64,000 nt of DNA from Lachnospira sp900551945 (GTDB lineage Bacteria; Bacillota; Clostridia; Lachnospirales; Lachnospiraceae). Positions 49,430 to 59,323 of this stretch are shown here, in pieces. The translations under genes were made by a program, and so were the position numbers. The notes under the pieces are model-generated. The model did not search any database and was not told the DNA's origin. It saw nothing but the letters and a program-made list of their open reading frames with translations. The stretch spans positions 102,746-166,745 of the forward strand of contig DBFCCI010000005.1 of NCBI GenBank assembly GCA_048380335.1, written 5' to 3'. The number at the start of each line of letters is the position of its first letter. Within the stretch, counting starts at the first letter, position 1.

Positions 49430-50839
49430 ATGAATAACACAAATGAACCAATCTATGATGCCCGCAAACTGGGGCTGCCTAAGATGTTGATTTTAGGTAT
49501 TCAGCATATGTTTGCGATGTTTGGTGCGACAGTTTTAGTACCAATAATTGTAGCAGGCTATTTTAAAGAAGCCTGTGGGGAAACTTTGACAAGAGGACTT
49601 ACAGTTTCTATTACACTTTTTTGTGTAGGTGTTGGAACACTTATATTTCATCTTTGCTCAAAGTTTAAAGTGCCAGCTTTTCTAGGCTCATCATTTGCCT
49701 TCTTAGGTGGCTTTTATACAGTAGCAAACTTAAAAACAGGCATTTATGAAAATATGAGTGCCAATGACAAAGCAGCATATGCTTGTGGTGGTATTGTTGT
49801 AGCAGGTATTTTATATCTTATTGTAGCACTTATCTTTAAGCTTGTAGGTGTAAATAGAGTTATGAAGTTCTTACCACCAGTTGTAACAGGCCCTATTATT
49901 ATATGTATAGGTTTGTCATTAGCACCATCAGCTATTTCAAATGCTTCAACTAACTGGCTTATAGCATTTGTAGCATTAGCAGTAATAATTATATTTAATA
50001 TCTGGGGAAAAGGAATGTTTAAGATAATTCCAATTCTTATGGGCGTATTAATATCTTATGCTTTTGCAGTAATTTTAAATGCTTGTGGAATTACTAATCC
50101 AGATGGAACTGCAATACTTGACTTCACTTCAGTATCAAGCGCAGGTTGGGTTGGACTTCCAGGTTTTCAGATATGTAAGTTTGATATAACTTCAATACTT
50201 GTTATGGCTCCAATAGCTATTGCAACAATGATGGAGCACGTTGGTGATATGTCAGCTATTTCAGCAACAGTAGGTAAGAATTACTTAGAAGATCCGGGAC
50301 TTCACAGAACACTTATGGGTGATGGTATGGCGACAGCCTTTGCAGGAATTTTTGGAGGCCCTGCTAATACAACTTACGGTGAAAATACAGGTGTACTTGA
50401 ACTTTCTAAAGTGTATGACCCAAGGGTTATAAGAATTGCCGCAGTTTTTGCAATAATACTTTCATTTATTCCAAAGTTTTCAGCAGTAATTTCGACAATG
50501 CCATCAGCAATTATAGGTGGTATTTCATTTATGCTTTATGGTATGATTTCGGCTATTGGTGTAAGAAATGTAGTTGAAAATAAAGTTGACCTTACAAAGT
50601 CAAGAAACCTCATAATTGCAGGCGTTATATTTGTATGTGGTTTAGGTTTTTCAGATGGTCTTACATTTAACATTGCAGGAACATCTTTAACACTTACAGC
50701 ACTTGCAGTAGCCGCTATTGCAGGAATTTTCTTAAATGCAATACTCCCAGGAAATGACTATCAGTTCGGAAAGAATCCAGAGGGAGATAGAAGTCGTGGC
50801 GTTTATGTATCAAATAGCGACGATGAAGATGCAGAATAA
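49430..50839 (+). CDS. uraA: Uracil permease (NCS2 family)
   Basis: Polytopic uracil/xanthine symporter of the NCS2 family (469 residues, about 14 helices). The uracil-type motif GGPANTTYGENTGVL is intact. EHVGDMSAISATVGKNY and VLVPIIVAGYF support the class. An acidic tail, SNSDDEDAE, ends the protein. ATG 49430 has AGAAAGGA upstream. It stands alone; no other pyrimidine genes are nearby. Confidence 0.92.
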   Translation: MNNTNEPIYDARKLGLPKMLILGIQHMFAMFGATVLVPIIVAGYFKEACGETLTRGLTVSITLFCVGVGTLIFHLCSKFKVPAFLGSSFAFLGGFYTVANLKTGIYENMSANDKAAYACGGIVVAGILYLIVALIFKLVGVNRVMKFLPPVVTGPIIICIGLSLAPSAISNASTNWLIAFVALAVIIIFNIWGKGMFKIIPILMGVLISYAFAVILNACGITNPDGTAILDFTSVSSAGWVGLPGFQICKFDITSILVMAPIAIATMMEHVGDMSAISATVGKNYLEDPGLHRTLMGDGMATAFAGIFGGPANTTYGENTGVLELSKVYDPRVIRIAAVFAIILSFIPKFSAVISTMPSAIIGGISFMLYGMISAIGVRNVVENKVDLTKSRNLIIAGVIFVCGLGFSDGLTFNIAGTSLTLTALAVAAIAGIFLNAILPGNDYQFGKNPEGDRSRGVYVSNSDDEDAE

Positions 50840-50902
50840 AATTTTTATTATTTTATAATAAAATTTCAACTAAAATATAAACTTAAAAATAAATATATTA
50901 TA

Positions 50903-50960
50903 AAAAATAGACTAATTTATATGTTTAAATAGTGCATATAAAAATAGTCTATTTTTATTT
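50903..50960 (+). terminator. Terminator after uraA
   Basis: AAAAATAGACTA (50903-50914) and TAGTCTATTTTT (50945-50956) form a 12 bp perfect stem ending in a T-run. Confidence 0.75.
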
Positions 50961-50965
50961 ATACT

Positions 50966-50994
50966 AACAATGAGTAAAAGTTAGTGATTGCTAA
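50966..50994 (+). repeat. Short dispersed repeat, copy 6
   Basis: AACAATGAGTAAAAGTTAGT then GATTGCTAA matches copy 3 over about 29 nt. It lies just after the uraA terminator, in a 304 bp spacer that otherwise has no gene. Confidence 0.5.
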
Positions 50995-51061
50995 TACTTG
51001 AAAGTACTATAATAAACTACTATCATCACAAAATATAAAATTTCCAGCAATTCAACGACTC

Positions 51062-51090
51062 TTGATTTTAAACATAAAATATAGTATCAT
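51062..51090 (+). promoter_or_regulatory. Possible promoter of plsX
   Basis: TTGATT and TATCAT boxes are spaced by 17 bp, 54 bp before the plsX start. Confidence 0.4.
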
Positions 51091-51143
51091 ATTAGAGTTA
51101 AAACAAACTGAAACAATTAGTGCAATTAAAATGAGAGGTATTT

Positions 51144-52163
51144 ATGGCTTATAAAGTAAAGGTTGCCTTAGATGCAATGGGTGGAGATAATGCGCCAGAA
51201 CAGATTGTAAAAGGTGCTGTAGACGCAGTTAATCTTGATGAACAAATTTTCGTATATCTTGTTGGTAAACAAGAGCTTGTGAATGAAGAATTAAAAAAGT
51301 ATACATATAATAAAAAACAGATAGAAGTTGTAAATGCAACAGATGTAATCGAAACAGGTGAAGCTCCAGTAATGGCAGTAAGAAGAAAAAAAGATTCATC
51401 ACTTGTTAAGGCTTTGACAATGGTAAAAGAAAAGAAAGCAGATGCCTTTGTATCAGCAGGAAGTTCAGGAGCAATACTCGTAGGTGGACAAGTAATAGTA
51501 GGTCGTTTAAAAGGTGTTGAAAGACCCCCAATGGCTCCACTAATTCCAACAGCTAAAGGCGTTACTCTTATAGTTGACAGCGGTGCTAATGTAGACTCAA
51601 GACCATCATTTCTTGTACAGTGGGCAAAGATGGGTTCAATATACATGGAAAATATTTTAGGAATAAAAAAACCTAAAGTAGCAATTGTCAATGTCGGAGT
51701 CGAAGAAGAAAAAGGCAATCAGTTAGTAAAAGAAACATATCCTTTACTTAAAGAATGTAAAGACATTAACTTTATAGGAAGTATTGAAGCTAGAGATATT
51801 CCAAATGGTGACGCAGACGTTATCGTGTGTGACGCATTTGTGGGTAATGTTATACTAAAGCTTTACGAAGGGCTTGGTAAAACACTAATATCCAAAGTAA
51901 AAGGTGCTTTTATGACAAGTCTTAAAACAAAGATAGGAGCATTACTTGTAAAAGACGCAATAAAAGATACAATGAAGTCTTTTGATGCCACAGAATACGG
52001 TGGTGCGCCACTTATAGGGCTTAATGGACTCGTAGTAAAGACACATGGAAATGCAAAGGCTAAAGAAATTAAAAATTCAATTATCCAATGCAAGAAGTTT
52101 AATGAAAGCAATATTACACAAAAGATAACAGACTCAATTAATATGGCAAATTTAGAAGAATAA
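51144..52163 (+). CDS. plsX: Phosphate acyltransferase PlsX
   Basis: Converts acyl-ACP to acyl phosphate for phospholipid synthesis (339 residues). Motifs: KVALDAMGGDNAPEQIVKGA at the N terminus, FVSAGSSGAILVGGQ-like, and VVCDAFVGNVILKLYEG-like. PLIGLNGLVVKTHG ends the core. ATG 51144 follows GAGAGG. It precedes acpP and rnc, the standard order in Firmicutes, although fabD and fabG are not present between them. Confidence 0.96.
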   Translation: MAYKVKVALDAMGGDNAPEQIVKGAVDAVNLDEQIFVYLVGKQELVNEELKKYTYNKKQIEVVNATDVIETGEAPVMAVRRKKDSSLVKALTMVKEKKADAFVSAGSSGAILVGGQVIVGRLKGVERPPMAPLIPTAKGVTLIVDSGANVDSRPSFLVQWAKMGSIYMENILGIKKPKVAIVNVGVEEEKGNQLVKETYPLLKECKDINFIGSIEARDIPNGDADVIVCDAFVGNVILKLYEGLGKTLISKVKGAFMTSLKTKIGALLVKDAIKDTMKSFDATEYGGAPLIGLNGLVVKTHGNAKAKEIKNSIIQCKKFNESNITQKITDSINMANLEE

Positions 52164-52306
52164 GCTAGTTTATTTGGGGCATTGCTATTATAATGCAATA
52201 ACCTTTATAAATATAAAGACTATATATAGAAAGCTTAGTACACAAGACTTTCTTAATAGAAATAATAAGACAATATTAAATAAGTGTGTACAGAAATGAG
52301 GATTTT

Positions 52307-52543
52307 ATGGAATTTGAAAAGTTAAAGCAAATTATTGCAGATGTATTAAATGTTGATGGTGAGGGAATTACTAGAGATACAACATTTGTAGATGACCTTC
52401 ATGCAGATTCACTCGATGTTTTTCAAATTATAATGGAGATTGAAGAACAATTTGAAATTAAAATACCAGATGATGCTGCTACAAAGATTGTAACAGTAGG
52501 TGACGCAGCAGACCAGATAAGTGAAGCTGTTAATAATAATTAA
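52307..52543 (+). CDS. acpP: Acyl carrier protein
   Basis: A small acidic four-helix carrier (78 residues). The phosphopantetheine Ser is in DDLHADSLDVFQIIM and the acidic second half is IEEQFEIKIPDD. ATG 52307 after GAGGATTTT is the start. An upstream in-frame GTG at 52286 lacks support. It serves fatty acid synthesis together with PlsX. Confidence 0.96.
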   Translation: MEFEKLKQIIADVLNVDGEGITRDTTFVDDLHADSLDVFQIIMEIEEQFEIKIPDDAATKIVTVGDAADQISEAVNNN

Positions 52544-52557
52544 TTTATATAAGTAAT

Positions 52558-52581
52558 AAGGCTGCCCTATTTGGCGGCCTT
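52558..52581 (+). terminator. GC-rich hairpin between acpP and rnc
   Basis: AAGGCTGCC and GGCGGCCTT form a strong 9 bp stem (one wobble pair) without a long U-tract. It may cause partial termination or serve as a processing site, perhaps even for RNase III itself. Confidence 0.45.
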
Positions 52582-52604
52582 TAATAATAGAAAAGAGAGA
52601 ATTT

Positions 52605-53324
52605 ATGAGACATAATACTGATTTAGAAGGTTTTCAAAAAAAAATCGGTTATAAGTATAATGATGTTAAGTTGCTTATTAATGCCTTGACACATAGTTCT
52701 TATGCCAATGAAAAGAAAACAGGTAATTTTAAAAATAATGAAAGATTAGAATTTTTAGGTGATGCAGTTCTTGAAGTAACCTCAAGCGATTACATTTACC
52801 GCAATCATGCCGATATGGACGAAGGACAAATGACAAGGCTTAGAGCAAGTATTGTATGTGAGCCTACACTTGCATTATGTGCTAAGGATATTAATTTAAG
52901 TGAATATATTATGCTTGGTAAGGGCGAAGAACAGACTGGTGGACGAAAGAGAGCTTCAATAATATCAGACGCATTTGAAGCCCTTATTGGTTCAATTTAT
53001 TTAGACGGTGGTTTTGCTAGTGCAAAAGAATTTATCTTGAAGTTTGTAATGACAGACTTGGATGACAAACAACTCTTTTATGATAGCAAGACCATCTTAC
53101 AAGAAGTTGTTCAAGCGGAAGGCAAAGAAGTGGAATATGAACTTATATCAGAAAAAGGTCCAGAGCATGACAAAGTATTTGAGGTTACAGCATCAGCTTC
53201 TGGTATGTTTGAAGTAGGTGGAAAAGGTCATACAAAAAAGGCAGCACAGCAACAGGCGGCATATAATGCACTTCTTTACCTTAAGAAAAAAGGCGTAGAT
53301 ATTAATCTGAAGGGAAAAAAGTAA
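52605..53324 (+). CDS. rnc: Ribonuclease III
   Basis: Double-strand RNA endonuclease for rRNA maturation and regulation (239 residues). The catalytic signature NNERLEFLGDAVLEV is intact, as are the later DAFEALIGSIYLDGG residues. A C-terminal dsRNA-binding domain ends GKGHTKKAAQQQAAYNALLY. smc begins 3 bp after the stop, the standard rnc-smc-ftsY cluster. Confidence 0.97.
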   Translation: MRHNTDLEGFQKKIGYKYNDVKLLINALTHSSYANEKKTGNFKNNERLEFLGDAVLEVTSSDYIYRNHADMDEGQMTRLRASIVCEPTLALCAKDINLSEYIMLGKGEEQTGGRKRASIISDAFEALIGSIYLDGGFASAKEFILKFVMTDLDDKQLFYDSKTILQEVVQAEGKEVEYELISEKGPEHDKVFEVTASASGMFEVGGKGHTKKAAQQQAAYNALLYLKKKGVDINLKGKK

Positions 53325-53327
53325 CAG

Positions 53328-56300
53328 ATGTATTTAAAAAGTATTGAGGTACAAGGCTTTAAGTCATTTGCTAATAAAATTATATTTGATTTCCACAATG
53401 GGATAACAGGAATTGTAGGGCCTAATGGTTCGGGAAAAAGTAACGTAGCAGACGCAGTCAGATGGGTGCTTGGTGAGCAGAGTGCAAAGCAACTTCGAGG
53501 TTCAAAGATGGAAGATGTTATATTTGCAGGAACACAAAACAGAAAACCTGTAGGTTTTGCTTATGTTGCAATAACACTTGACAATTCGGACCACGCACTT
53601 CCTGTAGATTATAATGAAGTAACAGTTTCAAGGAGAGTATTTCGTTCAGGTGAAAGTGAGTATAAAATTAATGGTCACTCATGCAGATTAAAGGACGTTA
53701 CTGAGTTATTCTATGATACGGGTATTGGCAAAGAAGGTTATTCTATTATAGGACAAGGTCAGATAGATAAGATTTTAAGTGGTAAGCCAGAAGAAAGACG
53801 AGAATTATTTGATGAAGCGGCAGGAATTGTAAAATTCAAACGCCGTAAACTTTCAGCACAAAAAAAGCTTGAAAGTGAGAGAAATAACCTTGTTAGAGTA
53901 AATGACATTTTATCAGAACTTGAAAAGCAGGTAGAACCGTTAGAGAGACAATCACAGAAAGCAAAAGAGTATCTTAAACTTAAAGGCGATTTAAAGCTTT
54001 ATGATGTCAACGCATTTCTTTTAGAAACAGATAAATTAAAAGGTGACATAAAAGCTATTGATGATAAACTTTTAATTGCTCAGTCTGATTTAGACAATGC
54101 CAAAAAAGCTTATGAAAGCACAAAGGCAGAATATGAAGCAGCAGAAGAACAATTAAATGATATCAGCAATAATATTGATATGGTGTCTTCATTGTTATCT
54201 AATACAGAGCTTGATAAGCAAAAGTTAGAAGGTAGTATTAATGTATACAATGAACAGATAAAGACAATAGAAGCTAATAATACTCATTATTCAACGAGAA
54301 TTAATGCTATTACATCAGAACTATCGCAAAAGAATAGTAGTATGAAAGAGCTTGTTGCAAGTAAAAAAGATATTACTTCTAAACTTAAAGAGTATACAGA
54401 CAAGCAACAAAAAGCACAAGAAGTTCAAAGTCAAATCTCACAAGAGATTATATCAATTACATCTGATATAGAAAAAAGACAAAATGATATTTATGACATT
54501 TTAAATGAAAAATCAGTAATTAAAGCAGATAATCAAAAATACAAGACTATGCTTGAACAGTTTAATATAAGAAAGGCAGAACTTAGTAGTAAGATTATTC
54601 AAGGAAAAAGTGAAGAAAAGCTTCAAGATACAGTAATACAGAAATATCAAGAGGAGTTTGAACAGGTTGTAGCACATATTAAAAGTATTACAAGTCAAAT
54701 TTCTGATTATAATGACAGTATTACTAAGTTAAAAGAAAATATTGCACAGTTGTCAGCAGACGCAGATAAACAACAACAGCAGTACCACAGAGAAAAGTCA
54801 CGTTTAGAATCATTTGTTAATATTACAGAAAGATATGACGGTTATGGCAGCAGTATTCGTAAGATTATGGAATTAAAAGATGATAATGAAGGAATACTTG
54901 GTGTTATAGCAGATATTATCAAGGTTGAAAAAAAATACGAAACTGCGATAGAAACTGCGCTTGGCGGTACAATACAAAATATTGTTACAGATAATGAAGA
55001 TACAGCCAAAGGACTTATTAAGTATCTTAAAGAAAATAAATTTGGGCGAGCAACATTTCTTCCATTATCATCGCTACAAGTTCGTAATACTTTAGAAAAT
55101 GACCCCTGCATTAAGGAAAATGGTGTTGTTGGCGTTGCAAGTAGTCTTGTAAGAGTTTCTTTTGAATATGAAAAACTTGCAAAGTATCTGCTTGGAAGAA
55201 TACTTGTAGTTGACAATATAGATAACGCACTTTTAATTGCAAAAAAGTATAAGTATTCACTAAGAATTGTAACACTTGAAGGAGAACAGCTTAATCCGGG
55301 TGGTTCAATGACAGGTGGAGCATTTAAAAACTCAAGTAATTTGCTTGGAAGAAGACGAGAGATAGAAGAACTTAAAAAAGAAGTTAATGAGTTAAGCAAG
55401 TCCGGTAATTTAATTAAGGCAAATATAAGCGAAAATCGAAAAGAAGTTTCAGAGTTAAGAAGCAAGTTAGATGAAGCTAACAAGCAATTAAGAGATGAGC
55501 AGATTAAGAAAAATACAGCACAACTTAATTTTAATCAAGCGGTATCGAAGAAGAAAGAAATAATAAATTCTTATAGTGATTATACAGCAGGAGTCAAAGA
55601 TCTTGAAATTAAGATAAATCAAATAACAGAGAGTCTTAACAATGTAAGTGGCAATCTTACTTCACTTGATACAAGAAATGAAATTTCTCAAAAAGAAATA
55701 GATGAGCTTAATGCAAAGCTTGAAGAAAAGAAAAAGCAAGAAAGTACTCATCTTATGCAGGTCGAAAATGCAAAGATACAATACACATCAGCTAAACAAC
55801 AACAAGAATTTATTGAACAGAACATTTCTCGTATTGAAAGTGAGATTAATAGTCTTAATGAAGAAGCAAGTCAGATTAATATAAATATGTCACAAACAGA
55901 TAAAGACATAGCAAGTAAAAAGCTTGAGATTGAAAAAGTTAAAAATCAGATAGAACAAGCTGTTATACAGCTTAACGGTTGCACAGCTAAGATTGCAGGC
56001 TTAAAGGAACAGAAAAAAGAAGTAAATGACAGTCATAAGACATTTTTTGAAAAGCGAGAAAAGATTAACAGAGAAATCAGTTCACTTGATAAAGAGTGTT
56101 ATCGACTTATAGCTCAAAAGGAAAAGTTAGAAGAAACTAATGATACATTAGTTAATTATATCTGGAATGAGTATGAGCTTACATACAGTTATGCTATCGA
56201 GCTTAAAAATGACGGGCTTAATAATTTGTCTGATTTAAAGAAAAAGATATACCAATTAAAGTCAAGCATTAAAAATCTTGGTGATGTAAATGTTAATGCT

Positions 56301-56906
56301 ATTGAAGAATATAAAGAAGTAAGTGAAAGATACACATTTTTAAAAACACAGCATGATGATTTGATACAGGCAGAAGCTTCTCTTATTCAGATTATTGATG
56401 AACTTGACAAAGGTATGAGAGTACAATTTGAGCAGAAGTTTGAAGAAATAAGAGTTGAATTTGACAAGGTATTTAAGGAACTGTTTGGTGGTGGTAGAGG
56501 CACTATACAACTTGTAGAAGGTGAAGATATTCTTGAAGCAGGAATTATAATTATTTCACAACCACCTGGAAAGAAGCTTCAAAATATGATGCAGTTATCA
56601 GGTGGAGAAAAGGCACTTACGGCTATTGCACTTTTATTTGCAATCCAAAATCTAAAGCCATCGCCATTCTGTCTGCTTGATGAAATAGAAGCGGCACTTG
56701 ATGACTCTAATGTTGGAAGATATGCTAATTATCTTCATAAGCTTACAAAGCATACACAGTTTATAGTAATTACACATAGACGTGGAACAATGACTGCTGC
56801 CGATAGATTGTATGGTATAACAATGCAGGAAAAAGGTGTATCTGCGCTTGTATCTGTAGATTTAATAGAAAATGACCTTGAAAGAGCAGAAAAACTATTA
56901 AATTAA
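53328..56906 (+). CDS. smc: Chromosome segregation protein SMC
   Basis: Condensin ATPase that organises and segregates the chromosome (1192 residues). Walker A GPNGSGKSNVADAVRWVLGE is near residue 32. Two long coiled coils flank a hinge around 510-660 (GYGSSIRKIM to GGSMTGGAF). The C-terminal head has signature LQLSGGEKALTAIALLFA-like (MMQLSGGEKALTAIA) and Walker B CLLDEIEAALDDSNV. The partners ScpA and ScpB are not in the window. The length is normal. Confidence 0.98.
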   Translation: MYLKSIEVQGFKSFANKIIFDFHNGITGIVGPNGSGKSNVADAVRWVLGEQSAKQLRGSKMEDVIFAGTQNRKPVGFAYVAITLDNSDHALPVDYNEVTVSRRVFRSGESEYKINGHSCRLKDVTELFYDTGIGKEGYSIIGQGQIDKILSGKPEERRELFDEAAGIVKFKRRKLSAQKKLESERNNLVRVNDILSELEKQVEPLERQSQKAKEYLKLKGDLKLYDVNAFLLETDKLKGDIKAIDDKLLIAQSDLDNAKKAYESTKAEYEAAEEQLNDISNNIDMVSSLLSNTELDKQKLEGSINVYNEQIKTIEANNTHYSTRINAITSELSQKNSSMKELVASKKDITSKLKEYTDKQQKAQEVQSQISQEIISITSDIEKRQNDIYDILNEKSVIKADNQKYKTMLEQFNIRKAELSSKIIQGKSEEKLQDTVIQKYQEEFEQVVAHIKSITSQISDYNDSITKLKENIAQLSADADKQQQQYHREKSRLESFVNITERYDGYGSSIRKIMELKDDNEGILGVIADIIKVEKKYETAIETALGGTIQNIVTDNEDTAKGLIKYLKENKFGRATFLPLSSLQVRNTLENDPCIKENGVVGVASSLVRVSFEYEKLAKYLLGRILVVDNIDNALLIAKKYKYSLRIVTLEGEQLNPGGSMTGGAFKNSSNLLGRRREIEELKKEVNELSKSGNLIKANISENRKEVSELRSKLDEANKQLRDEQIKKNTAQLNFNQAVSKKKEIINSYSDYTAGVKDLEIKINQITESLNNVSGNLTSLDTRNEISQKEIDELNAKLEEKKKQESTHLMQVENAKIQYTSAKQQQEFIEQNISRIESEINSLNEEASQININMSQTDKDIASKKLEIEKVKNQIEQAVIQLNGCTAKIAGLKEQKKEVNDSHKTFFEKREKINREISSLDKECYRLIAQKEKLEETNDTLVNYIWNEYELTYSYAIELKNDGLNNLSDLKKKIYQLKSSIKNLGDVNVNAIEEYKEVSERYTFLKTQHDDLIQAEASLIQIIDELDKGMRVQFEQKFEEIRVEFDKVFKELFGGGRGTIQLVEGEDILEAGIIIISQPPGKKLQNMMQLSGGEKALTAIALLFAIQNLKPSPFCLLDEIEAALDDSNVGRYANYLHKLTKHTQFIVITHRRGTMTAADRLYGITMQEKGVSALVSVDLIENDLERAEKLLN

Positions 56907-56935
56907 ATATTTGCGATAGGCTTTTTATTTAGCTA

Positions 56936-56997
56936 TAACACTATTAAGTTTGGATTTGATTATTTTTTAACAACATAATAATTACTTAATAGTGTTA
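56936..56997 (+). promoter_or_regulatory. Hairpin between smc and ftsY
   Basis: TAACACTATTAAGT and ACTTAATAGTGTTA are exact 14 bp complements around a 34 nt loop containing TTTTTT. A terminator without a downstream U-tract or a leader structure for ftsY are both possible. Confidence 0.5.
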
Positions 56998-57034
56998 GAA
57001 TAATGATGAATTTAATATAATAACGAGGTGACAC

Positions 57035-57973
57035 ATGGGATTATTTAGTAAATTAAAAGAGGGTCTTACAAAGACAAGAGATAATATTGTTTCAGGAATT
57101 GAAAACGTATTTAGCGGGTTTTCTTCAATTGATGATGACTTCTATGAAGAACTTGAAGAAACACTTATTATGGGTGATTTAGGTGTAAGAGCCACTGATG
57201 AAATAATCGAAGAATTAAAGCAAAAGGTAAAAGAACAAAAGGTAAGAGAACCACAACAGTGTAAACAGCTTCTTATAGATACAATCAAAGAAAAGATGGA
57301 TTTAGGTGAGAATGCTTATGAGTTTGAAAATCGCAAGTCAATAGTTATGCTTATTGGTGTAAATGGAGTTGGTAAAACTACTTCTGTTGGAAAGCTTGCA
57401 GGACATTTAAAGGCTATGAACAAAAAAGTTGTTATGGCGGCAGCAGATACATTTAGAGCAGCGGCAATAGAACAGCTTACAGAGTGGGCTAATAGAACAG
57501 GTGTTGATATCATTTCGCAAAGCGAGGGTTCAGACCCTGCAGCAGTTATATATGACTCAATAGCCGCAAGTAAGGCAAGAAATGCTGATGTACTTCTTTG
57601 TGATACAGCAGGAAGACTTCACAATAAGAAAAATCTTATGGAGGAGTTGCGTAAAATAGACCGAGTAATCGAAAGAGAGTATCCAGACGCATATAGAGAA
57701 AACTTGATAGTTCTTGATGCTACAACAGGACAAAATGCGCTTGCACAGCTTAGAGAATTTAAAGAAGTTACAGATATAACAGGAATAATTCTTACTAAGA
57801 TGGACGGGACAGCAAAGGGTGGTATAGCTGTTGCAATACAAGCAGAATACGGTATTCCAGTAAAATACGTTGGCGTAGGTGAAAAAGTAGAAGACTTACA
57901 GAAGTTTAATTCTAATGATTTTGTAAATGCTCTTTTTGATGTGGAACTTGATAAAGATGACGAAGAAGAATAA
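57035..57973 (+). CDS. ftsY: Signal recognition particle receptor FtsY
   Basis: SRP receptor GTPase for co-translational membrane targeting (312 residues, with a short N domain and no long acidic A domain). P-loop LIGVNGVGKTTSVGKLAGHL, AADTFRAAAIEQL, DTAGRLHNKKNLMEEL and TKMDGTAKGG are all present. GAGGTGACAC precedes ATG 57035. It completes the rnc-smc-ftsY cluster. Confidence 0.97.
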   Translation: MGLFSKLKEGLTKTRDNIVSGIENVFSGFSSIDDDFYEELEETLIMGDLGVRATDEIIEELKQKVKEQKVREPQQCKQLLIDTIKEKMDLGENAYEFENRKSIVMLIGVNGVGKTTSVGKLAGHLKAMNKKVVMAAADTFRAAAIEQLTEWANRTGVDIISQSEGSDPAAVIYDSIAASKARNADVLLCDTAGRLHNKKNLMEELRKIDRVIEREYPDAYRENLIVLDATTGQNALAQLREFKEVTDITGIILTKMDGTAKGGIAVAIQAEYGIPVKYVGVGEKVEDLQKFNSNDFVNALFDVELDKDDEEE

Positions 57974-58017
57974 AAACAGTTGTAAAGATAAATAAATTAA
58001 GCTATAATAAATATTAT

Positions 58018-58071
58018 TTTAAGAACTCTAAAAGCTCTTAATTTCTGTGTCAATAATAAGCAAATGACACA
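58018..58071 (+). promoter_or_regulatory. Two hairpins upstream of ilvA
   Basis: TTAAGAACT/AGCTCTTAA (about 58018-58041) and TGTGTCA/TGACACA (58046-58071) occupy the 132 bp spacer. No T-box core sequence was seen. Confidence 0.4.
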
Positions 58072-58105
58072 ACAATAATCGCTTGGAAATGAGGACAAAG
58101 ATACT

Positions 58106-59323
58106 ATGGAAAAATTATCATTAGAAAAGTTTGAAGAAGCCGCTGAAAAGGTAAAAGAAGTAACATTACAAACTAATCTTGTTTATAGTGAATATTTTAG
58201 TAATCAGACATGCAACAAAGTATATTTAAAGCCAGAAAATATGCAGTATACAGGTGCATATAAGGTAAGAGGTGCTTACTATAAGATTAGCACAATGTCA
58301 GAAGAAGAAAGAGAAAAAGGACTTATTACAGCTTCTGCTGGTAATCATGCGCAGGGTGTAGCTTATGCCGCTAAGAAGTACGGAGTTAAGGCTACAGTAG
58401 TTATGCCAACAACAACTCCACTTATTAAGGTTAATAGAACTAAAGGATATGGTGCAGAAGTTGTTCTTCATGGTAATGTATACGATGAAGCTTGCGAATA
58501 TGCACTTACTCTTGCACAGGAAAAGGGACTTACATTTGTTCACCCATTTGATGACTTAGATGTTGCAACAGGACAAGGTTCAATTGCAATGGAGATTATA
58601 AAGGAACTTCCAACAGTAGATTATATTCTTGTACCAGTTGGTGGTGGTGGACTTGCAACTGGTGTGTCTACACTTGCAAAGCTTCTTAATCCTAATATCA
58701 AAGTTATAGCAGTAGAGCCAGCAGGAGCTAACTGTCTTCAAGAGTCATTAAAGGCTAAGAAGGTTGTTACACTTCCAACAGTTAATACAATAGCTGATGG
58801 TACAGCCGTAAAGACACCGGGAAGTAAGCTTTTCCCATATCTTCAAAAGAATATCGATGATATCATCACAGTACCAGATGAAGACTTAATCGTAGCCTTT
58901 CTTGATATGGTTGAAAACCACAAGATGATAGTTGAAAACTCAGGTCTTCTTACAGTTGCAGCACTTAAGCAGTTAGATGTTAAGAATAAGAAGATTGTTT
59001 CAATTCTTTCAGGTGGTAATATGGACGTTATTACAATGTCTTCTGTAGTTCAGCAAGGTCTTGTTCAAAGAAGCAGAATATTTACAGTATCTGTTCTTCT
59101 TCCAGATAAGCCAGGTGAACTTGTTAAGGTAGCTTCAATTATAGCAGAGGCTAATGGTAACGTAATTAAGCTTGAACACAACCAGTTTGTAAGTATTAAC
59201 CGTAAAGCAACAGTTGAACTTAGAATTACAATCGAAGCTTTCGGTCCAGAACACAAAGAAGAGATAGTTAAAAAGCTCGATGAAGGCGGTTTAAGACCTA
59301 AGATTGTTAAGGTTAATATCTAA
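58106..59323 (+). CDS. ilvA: Threonine ammonia-lyase (PLP), with ACT domain
   Basis: A PLP enzyme that deaminates threonine to 2-oxobutyrate (405 residues). The Schiff-base Lys is in YTGAYKVRGAYYKI, the phosphate-binding loop is VPVGGGGLATGV, and SAGNHAQGVAYAAKKYG is typical. A C-terminal single ACT domain (about 325-405) matches the short IlvA/TdcB form. It could serve isoleucine synthesis or threonine breakdown; no ilv genes are adjacent. ATG 58106 follows TGAGGACAAAG. Confidence 0.92.
   Translation: MEKLSLEKFEEAAEKVKEVTLQTNLVYSEYFSNQTCNKVYLKPENMQYTGAYKVRGAYYKISTMSEEEREKGLITASAGNHAQGVAYAAKKYGVKATVVMPTTTPLIKVNRTKGYGAEVVLHGNVYDEACEYALTLAQEKGLTFVHPFDDLDVATGQGSIAMEIIKELPTVDYILVPVGGGGLATGVSTLAKLLNPNIKVIAVEPAGANCLQESLKAKKVVTLPTVNTIADGTAVKTPGSKLFPYLQKNIDDIITVPDEDLIVAFLDMVENHKMIVENSGLLTVAALKQLDVKNKKIVSILSGGNMDVITMSSVVQQGLVQRSRIFTVSVLLPDKPGELVKVASIIAEANGNVIKLEHNQFVSINRKATVELRITIEAFGPEHKEEIVKKLDEGGLRPKIVKVNI

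Noticed and set aside
51149..51718. A 189-codon minus-strand frame opposite plsX
   Set aside because: It mirrors the plsX coding frame and has no plausible start signal; plsX is certain.
54842..55483. A 213-codon open frame on the minus strand inside smc
   Set aside because: It is antisense to the conserved smc hinge region, has a Ser/Leu-rich composition typical of reversed coding sequence, no ribosome site and no recognisable family.
57974..58105. A T-box riboswitch upstream of ilvA
   Set aside because: The spacer is only 132 bp and has two simple hairpins; no T-box sequence (AGGGUGG-type) or terminator/antiterminator pair is visible.
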